Of a DNA stretch of 64,000 bases, positions 33,398 to 41,423 are shown one piece after another. Below the pieces are notes generated by a model, which saw only the letters and a program-made list of their open reading frames with translations, did not search any database and was not told the DNA's origin. The stretch's first letter is position 1, and each line of letters opens with the position of its first letter. A program made the translations under genes and the position numbers. This DNA comes from UBA4582 sp964228885 (GTDB taxonomy: Bacteria > Pseudomonadota > Gammaproteobacteria > Pseudomonadales > Azotimanducaceae), in the NCBI GenBank assembly GCA_964228885.1, contig CAXRCG010000121.1, forward strand, positions 11,122-75,121, given 5' to 3'.

Positions 33398-34423
33398 ATG
33401 AGAGTGCTGGTAATCAAAACTTCATCCCTCGGTGATGTTATTCATGCGCTTCCTGCAGTTACCGATGCAACAACTATCAGGAGAGATCTGCGTATCGACT
33501 GGGTGGTTGAAGAAGCCTTTGCGGAAATACCGGCAATGCACCCGGCAGTAGAACGCGTCATTCCAGTTTCTATTAGACGTTGGCGGGATAACTGGATAAA
33601 AAATTTTATGGAGCTGGCCGCTTTTATTGTCGATCTGAGAAAGCAGCGATATGATCTTATTGTCGATGCTCAGGGGTTGGTTAAAAGCGCCATTATTGCT
33701 TCGTTAGCAAAAGGTCCTGTTGCCGGGTTTGATGAAGAAAGCGCAAAAGAAAGTGTTGTCAGTCGCTTTTATTTAGATCGCCTAAACATTAATCGAGCCA
33801 TGCATGCGGTAGAAAGATTGAGAACGTTGTTTGCCTATTCGCTGGGTTATGAATTAAGCGAATCATCGCCCGTGTTTGGATTGTCGTGGGACCGGCCCCA
33901 GAAAAAACAATTGCTTTTCCTTCATGGCACGACTTGGGAGTCGAAGCTATGGCCGGTTGAATACTGGAAACAACTCGTAAACCTGGCCGATAGGGGTGGG
34001 TACGAAATCGCGATGACGTATGGCAATCAAATTGAACTTGAGCGGGCAACAGAAATTGCAGAAGCTTCAACCCGAGCCAGGGTGCTTCCGCCAATGGATT
34101 TGTCCGGCATCGCTGAGGTGATTGCTGAAAGTAGTGGTGTTGTGGCAGTTGATACAGGACTTGGTCATCTAGCGAATGCTCTGAATAAACCAGTGATCGC
34201 CTTGTATAGTGCAACCAGTCCTGAGTTGACGGGGCCCTGCGGTACTAACCAGAAAGTCATTGCGAGTAGTCGTCTTGGTTGCGTACCCTGTCTCCGACGT
34301 GAATGTCAGTATCAGTCTGGCAAACTTAATGAACGTCATCCCCCCTGTTTTTCTGATAGCACGCCAGAGCTAGTGTTTGAAGGTTTACAGGCGTTGATGC
34401 GAGCAGGGGAAATTGACACATGA
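33398..34423 (+). CDS. waaC: ADP-heptose--LPS heptosyltransferase I
   Basis: 341-residue GT9 enzyme that attaches the first heptose to Kdo. The N-terminus MRVLVIKTSSLGDVIHALPA is diagnostic for WaaC. Further features are FLHGTTWESKLWPVEYW near residues 170-186 and the donor-site VAVDTGLGHLANALNKPVIALYS near 249-271. A TTG at 33380 is in frame upstream, but the ATG at 33398 starts exactly at the family N-terminus. The stop overlaps the waaP ATG (ATGA). No waaG follows, unlike in P. aeruginosa. Confidence 0.95.
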   Translation: MRVLVIKTSSLGDVIHALPAVTDATTIRRDLRIDWVVEEAFAEIPAMHPAVERVIPVSIRRWRDNWIKNFMELAAFIVDLRKQRYDLIVDAQGLVKSAIIASLAKGPVAGFDEESAKESVVSRFYLDRLNINRAMHAVERLRTLFAYSLGYELSESSPVFGLSWDRPQKKQLLFLHGTTWESKLWPVEYWKQLVNLADRGGYEIAMTYGNQIELERATEIAEASTRARVLPPMDLSGIAEVIAESSGVVAVDTGLGHLANALNKPVIALYSATSPELTGPCGTNQKVIASSRLGCVPCLRRECQYQSGKLNERHPPCFSDSTPELVFEGLQALMRAGEIDT

Positions 34424-35277
34424 GTCGTGCGAATCTTTCAGATGCAGAAGACGGGCAACGGCCCGAAAATGGCGCCGCGTTTGTCGCGGCGGAGCTGAAA
34501 AAGCTCGCATCAGGGCCTGAAGAGCTGTTTCCTGCACTTGATGCGCTTGAGGGTGAGGAGTATCGGAGAGTTAAAACCAGAAGAACTTTTCGTTTTGACT
34601 TGTCCGATCAACGGTATTTCGCCAAGTTGCATTACGGGGTCGGGTGGATAGAAATATTGAAAAATCTAGTGCAGTTCAAGTTGCCCGTTATCGGTGCAAG
34701 TAACGAGCGTGAAGCACTACAGCTGCTTGAACAGCGCGGCGTCCCTGTACCAACTGTTGTCGGCTTCTCAAGCAGTGGCTCCAATCCGGCGACCCGTAAG
34801 TCAAGCATTGTCACGAAATCCCTGCTAAATACCTTGAGTCTCGAGGATTGCTGTCGGCAAAAGCTGGTTAATGTTTCGAGGAAGTATAATTTAATACCCA
34901 AGGTTGCCCAGCTCACTCGCCAAATGCATGAAGCCGGTGTAAATCACCGAGATTGTTATATCTGTCATTTTCATCTCCAGCTTGAGGATAAAGACCAGAA
35001 AGAACCGACGCTTTACGTTATCGACTTGCATAGAGCTCAGATCAGAAAGCACACACCGACGCGTTGGCGGGTCAAAGATGTTGGAAGTTTGTTGTTCTCT
35101 GCCGTCGAGGAGAACGCCTTGAAGGTTTCTGATTTGTTCAGGTTCATGCGAGCATACTCGAACAAGCCACTACGACAAACGTTATCAGAAGACCATGTGT
35201 TTTGGAGCAAAGTATTGGTCCGGGCTCAGAAGTTGTACCTGAAGAATCACTCACAGCTATCCCCTTTGCTGATGTAG
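34420..35277 (+). CDS. waaP: LPS core heptose(I) kinase
   Basis: 285-residue eukaryote-like kinase that phosphorylates heptose I of the inner core; essential in P. aeruginosa. Conserved parts are YRRVKTRRTFRFDL with a Lys in YFAKLHYGVGW (near residues 46-77), the fold region VQFKLPVIGASNEREAL, and the catalytic loop AGVNHRDCYICHFHL with Asp178. The length is 15-20 residues longer than Pseudomonas WaaP because of an acidic N-terminal extension. It overlaps waaC by four bases and is followed by a second kinase gene. Confidence 0.93.
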   Translation: MSRANLSDAEDGQRPENGAAFVAAELKKLASGPEELFPALDALEGEEYRRVKTRRTFRFDLSDQRYFAKLHYGVGWIEILKNLVQFKLPVIGASNEREALQLLEQRGVPVPTVVGFSSSGSNPATRKSSIVTKSLLNTLSLEDCCRQKLVNVSRKYNLIPKVAQLTRQMHEAGVNHRDCYICHFHLQLEDKDQKEPTLYVIDLHRAQIRKHTPTRWRVKDVGSLLFSAVEENALKVSDLFRFMRAYSNKPLRQTLSEDHVFWSKVLVRAQKLYLKNHSQLSPLLM

Positions 35278-35293
35278 TTCAAACAGGAAAATC

Positions 35294-36034
35294 ATGAAGG
35301 ATATTTGGCAACTTTCCGACCCCTCAAAGCTAGAAGCTGAACACTTTGAAAGTCTCGAACATGTGCTTGGCATTGAAGGAGAACAAATAAATACCTCTGA
35401 TATGAGTACGCTCGTTCGAGTAAAAGTGGGTGAGTCGAAATATTATATTAAAAAATATCATCGGGGCGGCAGATATTTTCGACGCCGACTTGGTCGATCG
35501 CGGGTCCGGGCAGAGTGGGAGAATAGCGATTATTTTAGGCGGATAGGTGTTCCCACGACCCGATTGGTGGCTTTTGGGGAGCGCCGAAAATCGTTTGGTG
35601 ACCGAATAGGAGCGTTGGTCATAGAAGAGCTGGAAAATGTGGAAGATATCGCTGTGGTGCTGAAAAATGGGCATCACATGCTGCAAAATAAGTCATGGCT
35701 TGGAGGTGTGACGCTGAAAATCGCAAAATACACAGCAATGTTACACGATAAGGGGTTCGTCCACGGTGACCTTAAATTGCGGAATATACTGGTCAATTTC
35801 GCTCAGGATCCTGAAGTTTATATCATTGACTGCCCCGATGGTTCGATAAAAAGCGGGTTGCTTTTTGAACGAGGTGTTGTCAAGGATATGGCTTGTCTGG
35901 ATCGGACAGCGAAAAAGTTTCTTTCCAGGACTCAGAGACTAAAGTTTTACAAAGACTACAAAAAAGTAGACAAGCTTAGTGTCGATGATAAACGTATGAT
36001 TAAGCGTGTGCTCGCATTTTTCAAAGGTCGATAG
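35294..36034 (+). CDS. WaaP/InaA-family LPS kinase (WapP-like)
   Basis: 246-residue protein of the Kdo/WaaP lipopolysaccharide kinase family. Visible are the Lys-containing strand YYIKKYHRGG near residues 50-59, RAEWENSDYFRRIGVPTTRLVAFG (acidic helix and hinge; cited in part), and the catalytic loop FVHGDLKLRNILV with Asp159, followed by the YIIDCPDGS metal segment. It should phosphorylate a core sugar, probably heptose II by comparison with the P. aeruginosa order waaP-wapP; the substrate is inference. It lies 16 bases after waaP. The next 900 bases hold no intact core gene, so the operon may end here. Confidence 0.82.
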   Translation: MKDIWQLSDPSKLEAEHFESLEHVLGIEGEQINTSDMSTLVRVKVGESKYYIKKYHRGGRYFRRRLGRSRVRAEWENSDYFRRIGVPTTRLVAFGERRKSFGDRIGALVIEELENVEDIAVVLKNGHHMLQNKSWLGGVTLKIAKYTAMLHDKGFVHGDLKLRNILVNFAQDPEVYIIDCPDGSIKSGLLFERGVVKDMACLDRTAKKFLSRTQRLKFYKDYKKVDKLSVDDKRMIKRVLAFFKGR

Positions 36035-36234
36035 AGCTGAAAGACTGCATTGGATGGCAAAGTTTTTGGCGATAAATCAACGCCAGTATTTCCCTGACAA
36101 ACAAAACCCGTCATCGCCATTTTTTCGTTAGTTGAAAGCTCTTTCTGCTCGCAGAGACGGATGTGGATTGCTGCGCAGAAAGACGCTTAAGCGCGTGACA
36201 TTGCAAAATATAGGTTTTGCAGTAGAATAAAAGT

Positions 36235-36549
36235 GTGCGAAAGTTGGAGAGAACGCTAAAATTTACGTCTGATAATAAGGTATCGCCCCCGCGGTGCGTT
36301 ATGTTGGGTGTGCTGCTCGCTTTTTTTGTTTTCCAAGTGACCGAGGCTCAGTATTCTCATGCTGAACTTGTCCAAATCGAAAACTGTCCCGTATGTTTGC
36401 ATGGAAGTGACGATCCAGTAATCGCAACAGCCAACTTATCTTTACCTAAAACTGCATTTCTCCATGATGACTATGCAATTGCTTCGACCCGGGGCATGGT
36501 TTCTTTTGTTGTCTTTGATAGGCTCAGCCGAGCACCGCCGCTCTCTTAA
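36235..36549 (+). CDS. Small secreted cysteine-pair protein (DUF2946-like)
   Basis: 104-codon frame from a GTG; an in-frame ATG at 36301 gives an 82-residue protein that starts at a signal peptide (MLGVLLAFFVFQVTEAQYSHA) and is probably the real start. The mature part has a CPVC pair in ENCPVCLHGSDD and ends near SRAPP. This layout, a short exported protein with a C-x2-C pair and a terminal RAPP, resembles DUF2946-type proteins seen next to metal-uptake receptors. The identification is by resemblance only. A broken gene with a signal-peptide-like start follows at 36626, so this may be the survivor of a lost uptake unit inserted in the LPS locus. Confidence 0.5.
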   Translation: MRKLERTLKFTSDNKVSPPRCVMLGVLLAFFVFQVTEAQYSHAELVQIENCPVCLHGSDDPVIATANLSLPKTAFLHDDYAIASTRGMVSFVVFDRLSRAPPLS

Positions 36550-36625
36550 AGTCATTAAGAAAAATGTGGAAGACACGGGAAACGCTTACAGTCTGTATTT
36601 TGATTTCTAGAAAAAGAGACAGATC

Positions 36626-36868
36626 ATGAAACATTTACCCTTAACCATTATCAGTGGACTACTAGCTGCTATGTAACCGGGTGCTGACCGCATCCAACAG
36701 AAACTTTCAAACATATCAGAGACATCTAGTAATTATTTAATGTCTCGCTTGAATTACGAGATCTTTATGATCGACAGAAGTCGAACTAACATTGTCTACC
36801 ACGAATGTGGAGATTATGCTTATTTAAAGGGGTTTTTTCCTGCAATTAAGGCTGAAGCTGCAGGTTAA
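36626..36868 (+). pseudogene. Possible decayed exported protein gene with in-frame stop
   Basis: ATG at 36626 opens a signal-peptide-like start (MKHLPLTIISGLLAAM), but codon 17 is TAA (36674-36676). The same frame then stays open for another 63 codons, through ADRIQQKLSNISETSSNYL and CGDYAYLKGFFPA, to TAA at 36866-36868. Either a gene was broken by a nonsense change and deletion, or two unrelated pieces are in frame by chance. I cannot name the family. The surrounding 36550-36948 region holds nothing else recognisable. Confidence 0.4.
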
Positions 36869-36948
36869 ATGGTAAAAGCCGCGCGGACGGAACCGCAGCT
36901 ATTCAACGAATAGTAAATCGAACTGGCAAAGGATGTGATTTAACTGGT

Positions 36949-38400
36949 ATGGAAACTGTTGATCCCAAAAGACTAATTTTGATGGGCAGGGCTGTAGAAG
37001 CCCCGTTTCGCATGGAAGTGGCTAGATCGGGAAAGGCCGCACCGCTCATATGTAAACAAATATTCAGATTACTGCCGGGCAAGAGGATTGTTGCACTCGC
37101 AGAATTTGAAGGAAAAGATGTGCTCGTCAAGATCTTTCTAGGCCGAATGGCGACAAGAAATAAGGATCGAGAACTTGCGGGAGTTCGTCTTATCGCAGAC
37201 GCCGACGTCAGAACACCGGCGCTTCTTTGGCAAGGCAGAAGTGCATGCGGTCATAGTGACATTCTTGCCTTTGAATACCTGCCGGACGCGATTGGTCTGT
37301 TTGATCGCTGGCGCGAGGCGACTGGCGATGATGAGCGGGTCGATATTCTTACACGGGCAATGATAGACATTGCGCGCTTACATCAAAAAGGCATCGTCCA
37401 GGAAGATATTCATCTTGCGAACTTCCTGTCGTCCAAAGGGCGCCTGTTTACTATCGACGGCGGAGGTGTCAGCCGAATAACCAAAGGGGCATTACCGGTT
37501 GGTTTCAGCCTGCACAACCTGGGTTGGTTTTTTGCGCAGTTCTATCCAAGGTTTGATGACTTCGTGAGTATTGTATTACCGGTCTATGAGGCGCAGAGAA
37601 GCTGGGATGCGGACGAGAGAAGGACTAAATTGCTGCAACGCGAGGTAGTGAAGAATAGAGAAAGTCGCAAGAAAGACTATCTGGATAAGGTTTTTAGAGA
37701 CTGTACTCGGTTTGCTTGCGAAAAGCGTTTCGATCGCTACCAGGTATGCGAAAGAAGCGCGCTTGATGAAGATTTGTTGCCGATTCTTAGTGATCCGGAT
37801 TATCACATGGCACAGGGGGATGTGCTCAAGGATGGAAGGTCCGCAACAGTTGCTTTGGTTAAAACCGATAATCGATCGTTGGTGATCAAGAGATATAATC
37901 TCAAAGGGCTGGGGCACGCTATTCGTCGAGCTTTTCGCAAGAGCAGAGCTTGGACAGCTTGGTCGAACGCTTATCGAATGGAATTTTTGGGTATTCGCTC
38001 GCTTAAACCTATCGCGATGATAGAGAACCGCGTTGGTGCTATTCGGGGCACCGCGTATCTGATTACTGAATATATCGAGGGTGTTGACGCGCTAGAATGT
38101 TTAAGAAACACCAAAAAGCCAAACGGAGAGCTCGAGGCGCTTGCTGGTATTTTACATGAACTTTCCGAAAGCAAGATTTCCCACGGTGATCTAAAAGCGA
38201 CCAATTTCCTAATGGCAGAAGGGGGCCCTGTTATCATCGACCTCGATGCTATGCGCGAGCACAAAACTCAAGCAAGTTTTCATCGGGCATTTAACAAGGA
38301 TATCGACAGGTTTATGCAAAATTGGAACGATCAACCTGAAGTTGCGAGCCAGTTTAAGGGTTTGTTGAGGCAGGTTAACGTCGCGGCACAGACTGAATAG
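36949..38400 (+). CDS. Two-domain WaaP-family kinase-like protein (WapQ-like)
   Basis: 483-residue protein built from two lipopolysaccharide-kinase-like domains. The N-terminal one (about 40-225) has VLVKIFLG as its Lys strand and an altered catalytic loop, GIVQEDIHLANFL, with Asp153 but Gln-Glu in place of His-Gly/Arg. The C-terminal one (about 275-475) has SLVIKRYNLKG and a complete loop KISHGDLKATNFL with Asp414 and VIIDLDAM. Size and position before the carbamoyltransferase match the P. aeruginosa kinase gene called wapQ (PA5006). It probably phosphorylates a core sugar with the C-terminal domain; the first may be regulatory. Substrate unproven. Confidence 0.78.
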   Translation: METVDPKRLILMGRAVEAPFRMEVARSGKAAPLICKQIFRLLPGKRIVALAEFEGKDVLVKIFLGRMATRNKDRELAGVRLIADADVRTPALLWQGRSACGHSDILAFEYLPDAIGLFDRWREATGDDERVDILTRAMIDIARLHQKGIVQEDIHLANFLSSKGRLFTIDGGGVSRITKGALPVGFSLHNLGWFFAQFYPRFDDFVSIVLPVYEAQRSWDADERRTKLLQREVVKNRESRKKDYLDKVFRDCTRFACEKRFDRYQVCERSALDEDLLPILSDPDYHMAQGDVLKDGRSATVALVKTDNRSLVIKRYNLKGLGHAIRRAFRKSRAWTAWSNAYRMEFLGIRSLKPIAMIENRVGAIRGTAYLITEYIEGVDALECLRNTKKPNGELEALAGILHELSESKISHGDLKATNFLMAEGGPVIIDLDAMREHKTQASFHRAFNKDIDRFMQNWNDQPEVASQFKGLLRQVNVAAQTE

Positions 38401-38463
38401 TGCAGACGCGCAAGCGTCAATAAGTTAACATAGTACCTGTTTGTTTCTTTACGGATATCTGTA

Positions 38464-40203
38464 GTGTCCTTAATCATTCTCGGATTGTCTGGCGCATTAA
38501 GCCATGATCCTGCCGCTGCACTTTATATCGATGGAAAACTCGTCGCAGCGGTTGAGGAAGAGAGGTTAATACGAAGAAAACATGCCACTCACCGGATGCC
38601 GGTCGAAGCTGCTAGATTCTGTCTGGAATACGCTGGTATAAAGCCCTCTGATATCGATATTGTCGCTTTGCCTTACGCTGAAATCAGTTTGCTTTCCCCG
38701 GCACGATGGCATTACGCAAAAAGATACTGGTATGCTCCTGACCGAGTTTTCGATGTGTTGTTTAATGGTAATCGTCGATACCGGAGATACATTCGCCGAG
38801 TTCGGGAGTTACTCGAGGCCATTAATGTTGATTGGCGTCAGGTTGAGTTTGATTCCATTGAGCATCATTTTGCGCATGCAAGCAGTGCTTACCATCTAAG
38901 CGGCTTTAAAGAAAAGACGGCGATTCTCGGTATCGATGGCAAAGGCGAGTACGCCACAACCTTCTTTGGCTATGGCGAGCATGGTGTAATCCACAAGATC
39001 AAAGAGTTTTATGATCCTGACTCATTAGGGCAGCTTTACGCATCTTTCACGGAATATCTCGGGTTCGAGATGCTTGATGGCGAATATAAAGTGATGGGTA
39101 TGGCCCCGTACGGAGATGCTGAGCTCTACGATTTGTCCAGGCTGATCGAATTTGATGGCAAAGAGATCAGGGTTGACACAAAACTTGTTAACACCGTTGG
39201 CCTTCGTAGATACAAGGAAGGCGGCAAGGGTTTTTTCTTCAGTCAAGCCCTAGTCGACTGGTTAGGGCCAAGACGAAAAGGTGATATCGCCGATGACCCC
39301 TATGTCCATTATGCAGCCGCGTTACAACAAATTTTTGAGACTGTTTCTTTAAAATTGATTGACCACTATCTTGGCGACATATTGAGAGAAACAGGAAAAT
39401 TGGCGTTTGCTGGCGGCGGCGCTCTGAATGTGAGACTGAATCAAAAAATACTTGAATTGCCCTATGTAGATGAACTATTTGTCCAACCTGCGGCTAACGA
39501 TTCAGGTACGTCTGTTGGTGCTGCAGCTTACGCGAGTTGGAAAAGAGGCGTCGAACCTGAGAGGCTGAAGCATGTCTATTTAGGACCAGACTTCACGAAT
39601 GAAAGCTGTGTTCAAGCCTGTGAAGCTCATCCTGAAAACCCCCAGTTTGAAGTATTAGAAGACGTAGTAGAGAAGGCTGCTGAACTCATTGCTGAGGGAA
39701 ATCCTATAGGCTGGTTTCAGGGGCGAATGGAATTTGGGCCTAGGGCGCTTGGTGGTAGAAGTATCTTGGGTAGAGCGGACCAGCTTGGGATTGCGGACAA
39801 GATTAACAGCCAGATAAAGTTTAGAGAGCGATGGCGACCCTTTTGTCCCAGCGTGCTGGATTCGATCGCTGAGGAAGTGATTGAATCAGACCATCAGGCG
39901 GATTTTATGACGATCACTTTTAACGTGGCCGACGAGTGGAAAGAAAAGATGCCTGAGGTTGTTCATAAAGATGGAAGCGCGAGGGTTCAGATTGTGCATG
40001 CCGAGACCAATCCGAAGTATCATTCTTTGCTTACGAAGCTTCAGGGGATTACCGGAAATGGCGTTGTGTTGAACACGTCGCTCAACCGACGTGGTGAACC
40101 TATGGTTTGTAGTCCGAGGGATGCGCTGGAAATGTTTTTTGGTTCTGATCTCCAATACATGGTGCTTGAAGATCTGTTAGTGACCAAAAATCGGGCATCA
40201 TAG
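38464..40203 (+). CDS. NodU/CmcH-family O-carbamoyltransferase (LPS core)
   Basis: 579-residue ATP-dependent carbamoyltransferase. The N-terminal Kae1-like domain has LSGALSHDPAAALYIDG at the start and the metal-binding His134/His135/His138 in HHFAHASSAYHL; IDGKGEYATT and GMAPYGD follow. The C-terminal YrdC-like domain has GPRALGGRSILGRAD near 424-438 and LNTSLNRRGEP near 536. In the P. aeruginosa core locus the homologous gene (PA5005) carbamoylates heptose, so the same role is likely here. Start is GTG at 38464, giving MSLIILGLSGAL. Its stop overlaps the GTG start of the glycosyltransferase by one base. Confidence 0.9.
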   Translation: MSLIILGLSGALSHDPAAALYIDGKLVAAVEEERLIRRKHATHRMPVEAARFCLEYAGIKPSDIDIVALPYAEISLLSPARWHYAKRYWYAPDRVFDVLFNGNRRYRRYIRRVRELLEAINVDWRQVEFDSIEHHFAHASSAYHLSGFKEKTAILGIDGKGEYATTFFGYGEHGVIHKIKEFYDPDSLGQLYASFTEYLGFEMLDGEYKVMGMAPYGDAELYDLSRLIEFDGKEIRVDTKLVNTVGLRRYKEGGKGFFFSQALVDWLGPRRKGDIADDPYVHYAAALQQIFETVSLKLIDHYLGDILRETGKLAFAGGGALNVRLNQKILELPYVDELFVQPAANDSGTSVGAAAYASWKRGVEPERLKHVYLGPDFTNESCVQACEAHPENPQFEVLEDVVEKAAELIAEGNPIGWFQGRMEFGPRALGGRSILGRADQLGIADKINSQIKFRERWRPFCPSVLDSIAEEVIESDHQADFMTITFNVADEWKEKMPEVVHKDGSARVQIVHAETNPKYHSLLTKLQGITGNGVVLNTSLNRRGEPMVCSPRDALEMFFGSDLQYMVLEDLLVTKNRAS

Positions 40204-41363
40204 TGAGCTCGGAATCCCGTTTTGGCGCGGGCCTGAAAGTGATTCAGATTTGTCATGATTATGAGGGGCCGTTTCAGACGATATGTAGACAATACAACGC
40301 TGCTTTTGAGAACGCGCATGTCACGACGTTGTATCTCAGAGGTAAGCCGGATGAGGATGTTGTCATACAGACCGGTGGTAACGAGGTTGTCTTTCTTGAC
40401 CAAGGTAAGGGTGCACTGAGCGGTATCAAGTGGACGACGATTTTTCGTATTTACCGCCTGTTTAGACGATCATCGTTTGATTTAGCGATCGCTCACCGCT
40501 ACAAGTCTATTTACCTAGCTGGCTTGATGAGCTACTTTTTTCACCTGAATCTTGTTTTGGCTGTTGCCCATGAACATAAGGTTTTTAAACGAATTACTCG
40601 TTCACTCTTCCTAACGTTTTGGCGAAAGCAAATCGTGGTGCTTGGCGTATCAGCGTCAGTGACGCAAGATGTAGAATCTTGCTGCCCCGGTTTAAGAGAT
40701 CAGGGCCGACTTTACACTCTAAGTAATGCCATCGACTTGAATCAGAAAGCGCGACTTAAGAGTCGGGCCGAGGCAAGAGAGCAATTGGGTCTGCACCCGA
40801 ATGATTTTCTGTTAGGCACAGTGGGAAGGCTTGTTGTTAAGAAAAACCATAGGCTATTGTTAAACGCATTTGCTAAATCAGAAGTTCCCGAAGGTACAAA
40901 ACTATTACTTATTGGCTCAGGCCCAGAGGAAAAGAGCCTGAGGAAACTTGCTAACAAACTGTCGATAGAGAACCAGCTTGTATTTCTCGGTCATGTGCCA
41001 GAGGCATATCGGTATTTACCTGCGCTCGATGTTTTTGTCTTCTCTTCGGGGGAAGCAGAGGCTTTTGGTATTGTGTTACTTGAAGCGATGCTGGCGGAAA
41101 CGCCGCTAATCTGTTCAAACGCAAGTGGACCTGCAGAAGTAGTGAGAGATACAGGTTGGCTTTTTGATCTCGATAGCGTCGATGACCTATCCAAGATGAT
41201 CTCCAAGTTAGTCTCGATGTCCGAGAATGATCGCCGAGCGAGGACTACCAGCGCATTGGCGCGGGTCGAAACCGAATATAGCGATGAAAGGTTCCGCAGA
41301 AATTTTTGGAGTCTCAAACCGATGATGGAACTACCGCAACCCGAGCATGTCTCATCGTCATAA
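40203..41363 (+). CDS. GT4-family glycosyltransferase (LPS core, WapH-like)
   Basis: 386-residue GT-B fold transferase. Typical GT4 marks are GTVGRLVVKKNHRLLLNAFA (near residues 202-221), LLIGSGPEEKSLRKLA, and the donor-site SGEAEAFGIVLLEAMLAETP (near 282-301; the E-x7-E motif). The start is GTG overlapping the carbamoyltransferase stop by one base, so it is coupled. In P. aeruginosa the gene in this position is wapH, which adds a core sugar. Because waaG is missing upstream, it could act on the heptose core in its place; this is inference. Confidence 0.85.
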   Translation: MSSESRFGAGLKVIQICHDYEGPFQTICRQYNAAFENAHVTTLYLRGKPDEDVVIQTGGNEVVFLDQGKGALSGIKWTTIFRIYRLFRRSSFDLAIAHRYKSIYLAGLMSYFFHLNLVLAVAHEHKVFKRITRSLFLTFWRKQIVVLGVSASVTQDVESCCPGLRDQGRLYTLSNAIDLNQKARLKSRAEAREQLGLHPNDFLLGTVGRLVVKKNHRLLLNAFAKSEVPEGTKLLLIGSGPEEKSLRKLANKLSIENQLVFLGHVPEAYRYLPALDVFVFSSGEAEAFGIVLLEAMLAETPLICSNASGPAEVVRDTGWLFDLDSVDDLSKMISKLVSMSENDRRARTTSALARVETEYSDERFRRNFWSLKPMMELPQPEHVSSS

Positions 41364-41368
41364 CCCAA

Positions 41369-41385
41369 GCTAATATATTATTAGC
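41369..41385. repeat. Perfect short palindrome before hldE
   Basis: GCTAATA-TAT-TATTAGC, a 7-bp inverted repeat with a 3-base centre, sits 5 bases after the glycosyltransferase stop and 38 bases before the hldE start. It could be an operator-like site or a small AT-rich hairpin. No known regulator site was recognised. Confidence 0.4.
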
Positions 41386-41423
41386 GTGTTTGCGTCATTC
41401 ACTAACCCATAGAGAAAAACAGA

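Noticed and set aside
36068..36126. Possible terminator (TGGCGAT ... ATCGCCA followed by T's)
   Set aside because: The two arms are separated by about 45 bases and the stem is short; not convincing as an intrinsic terminator.
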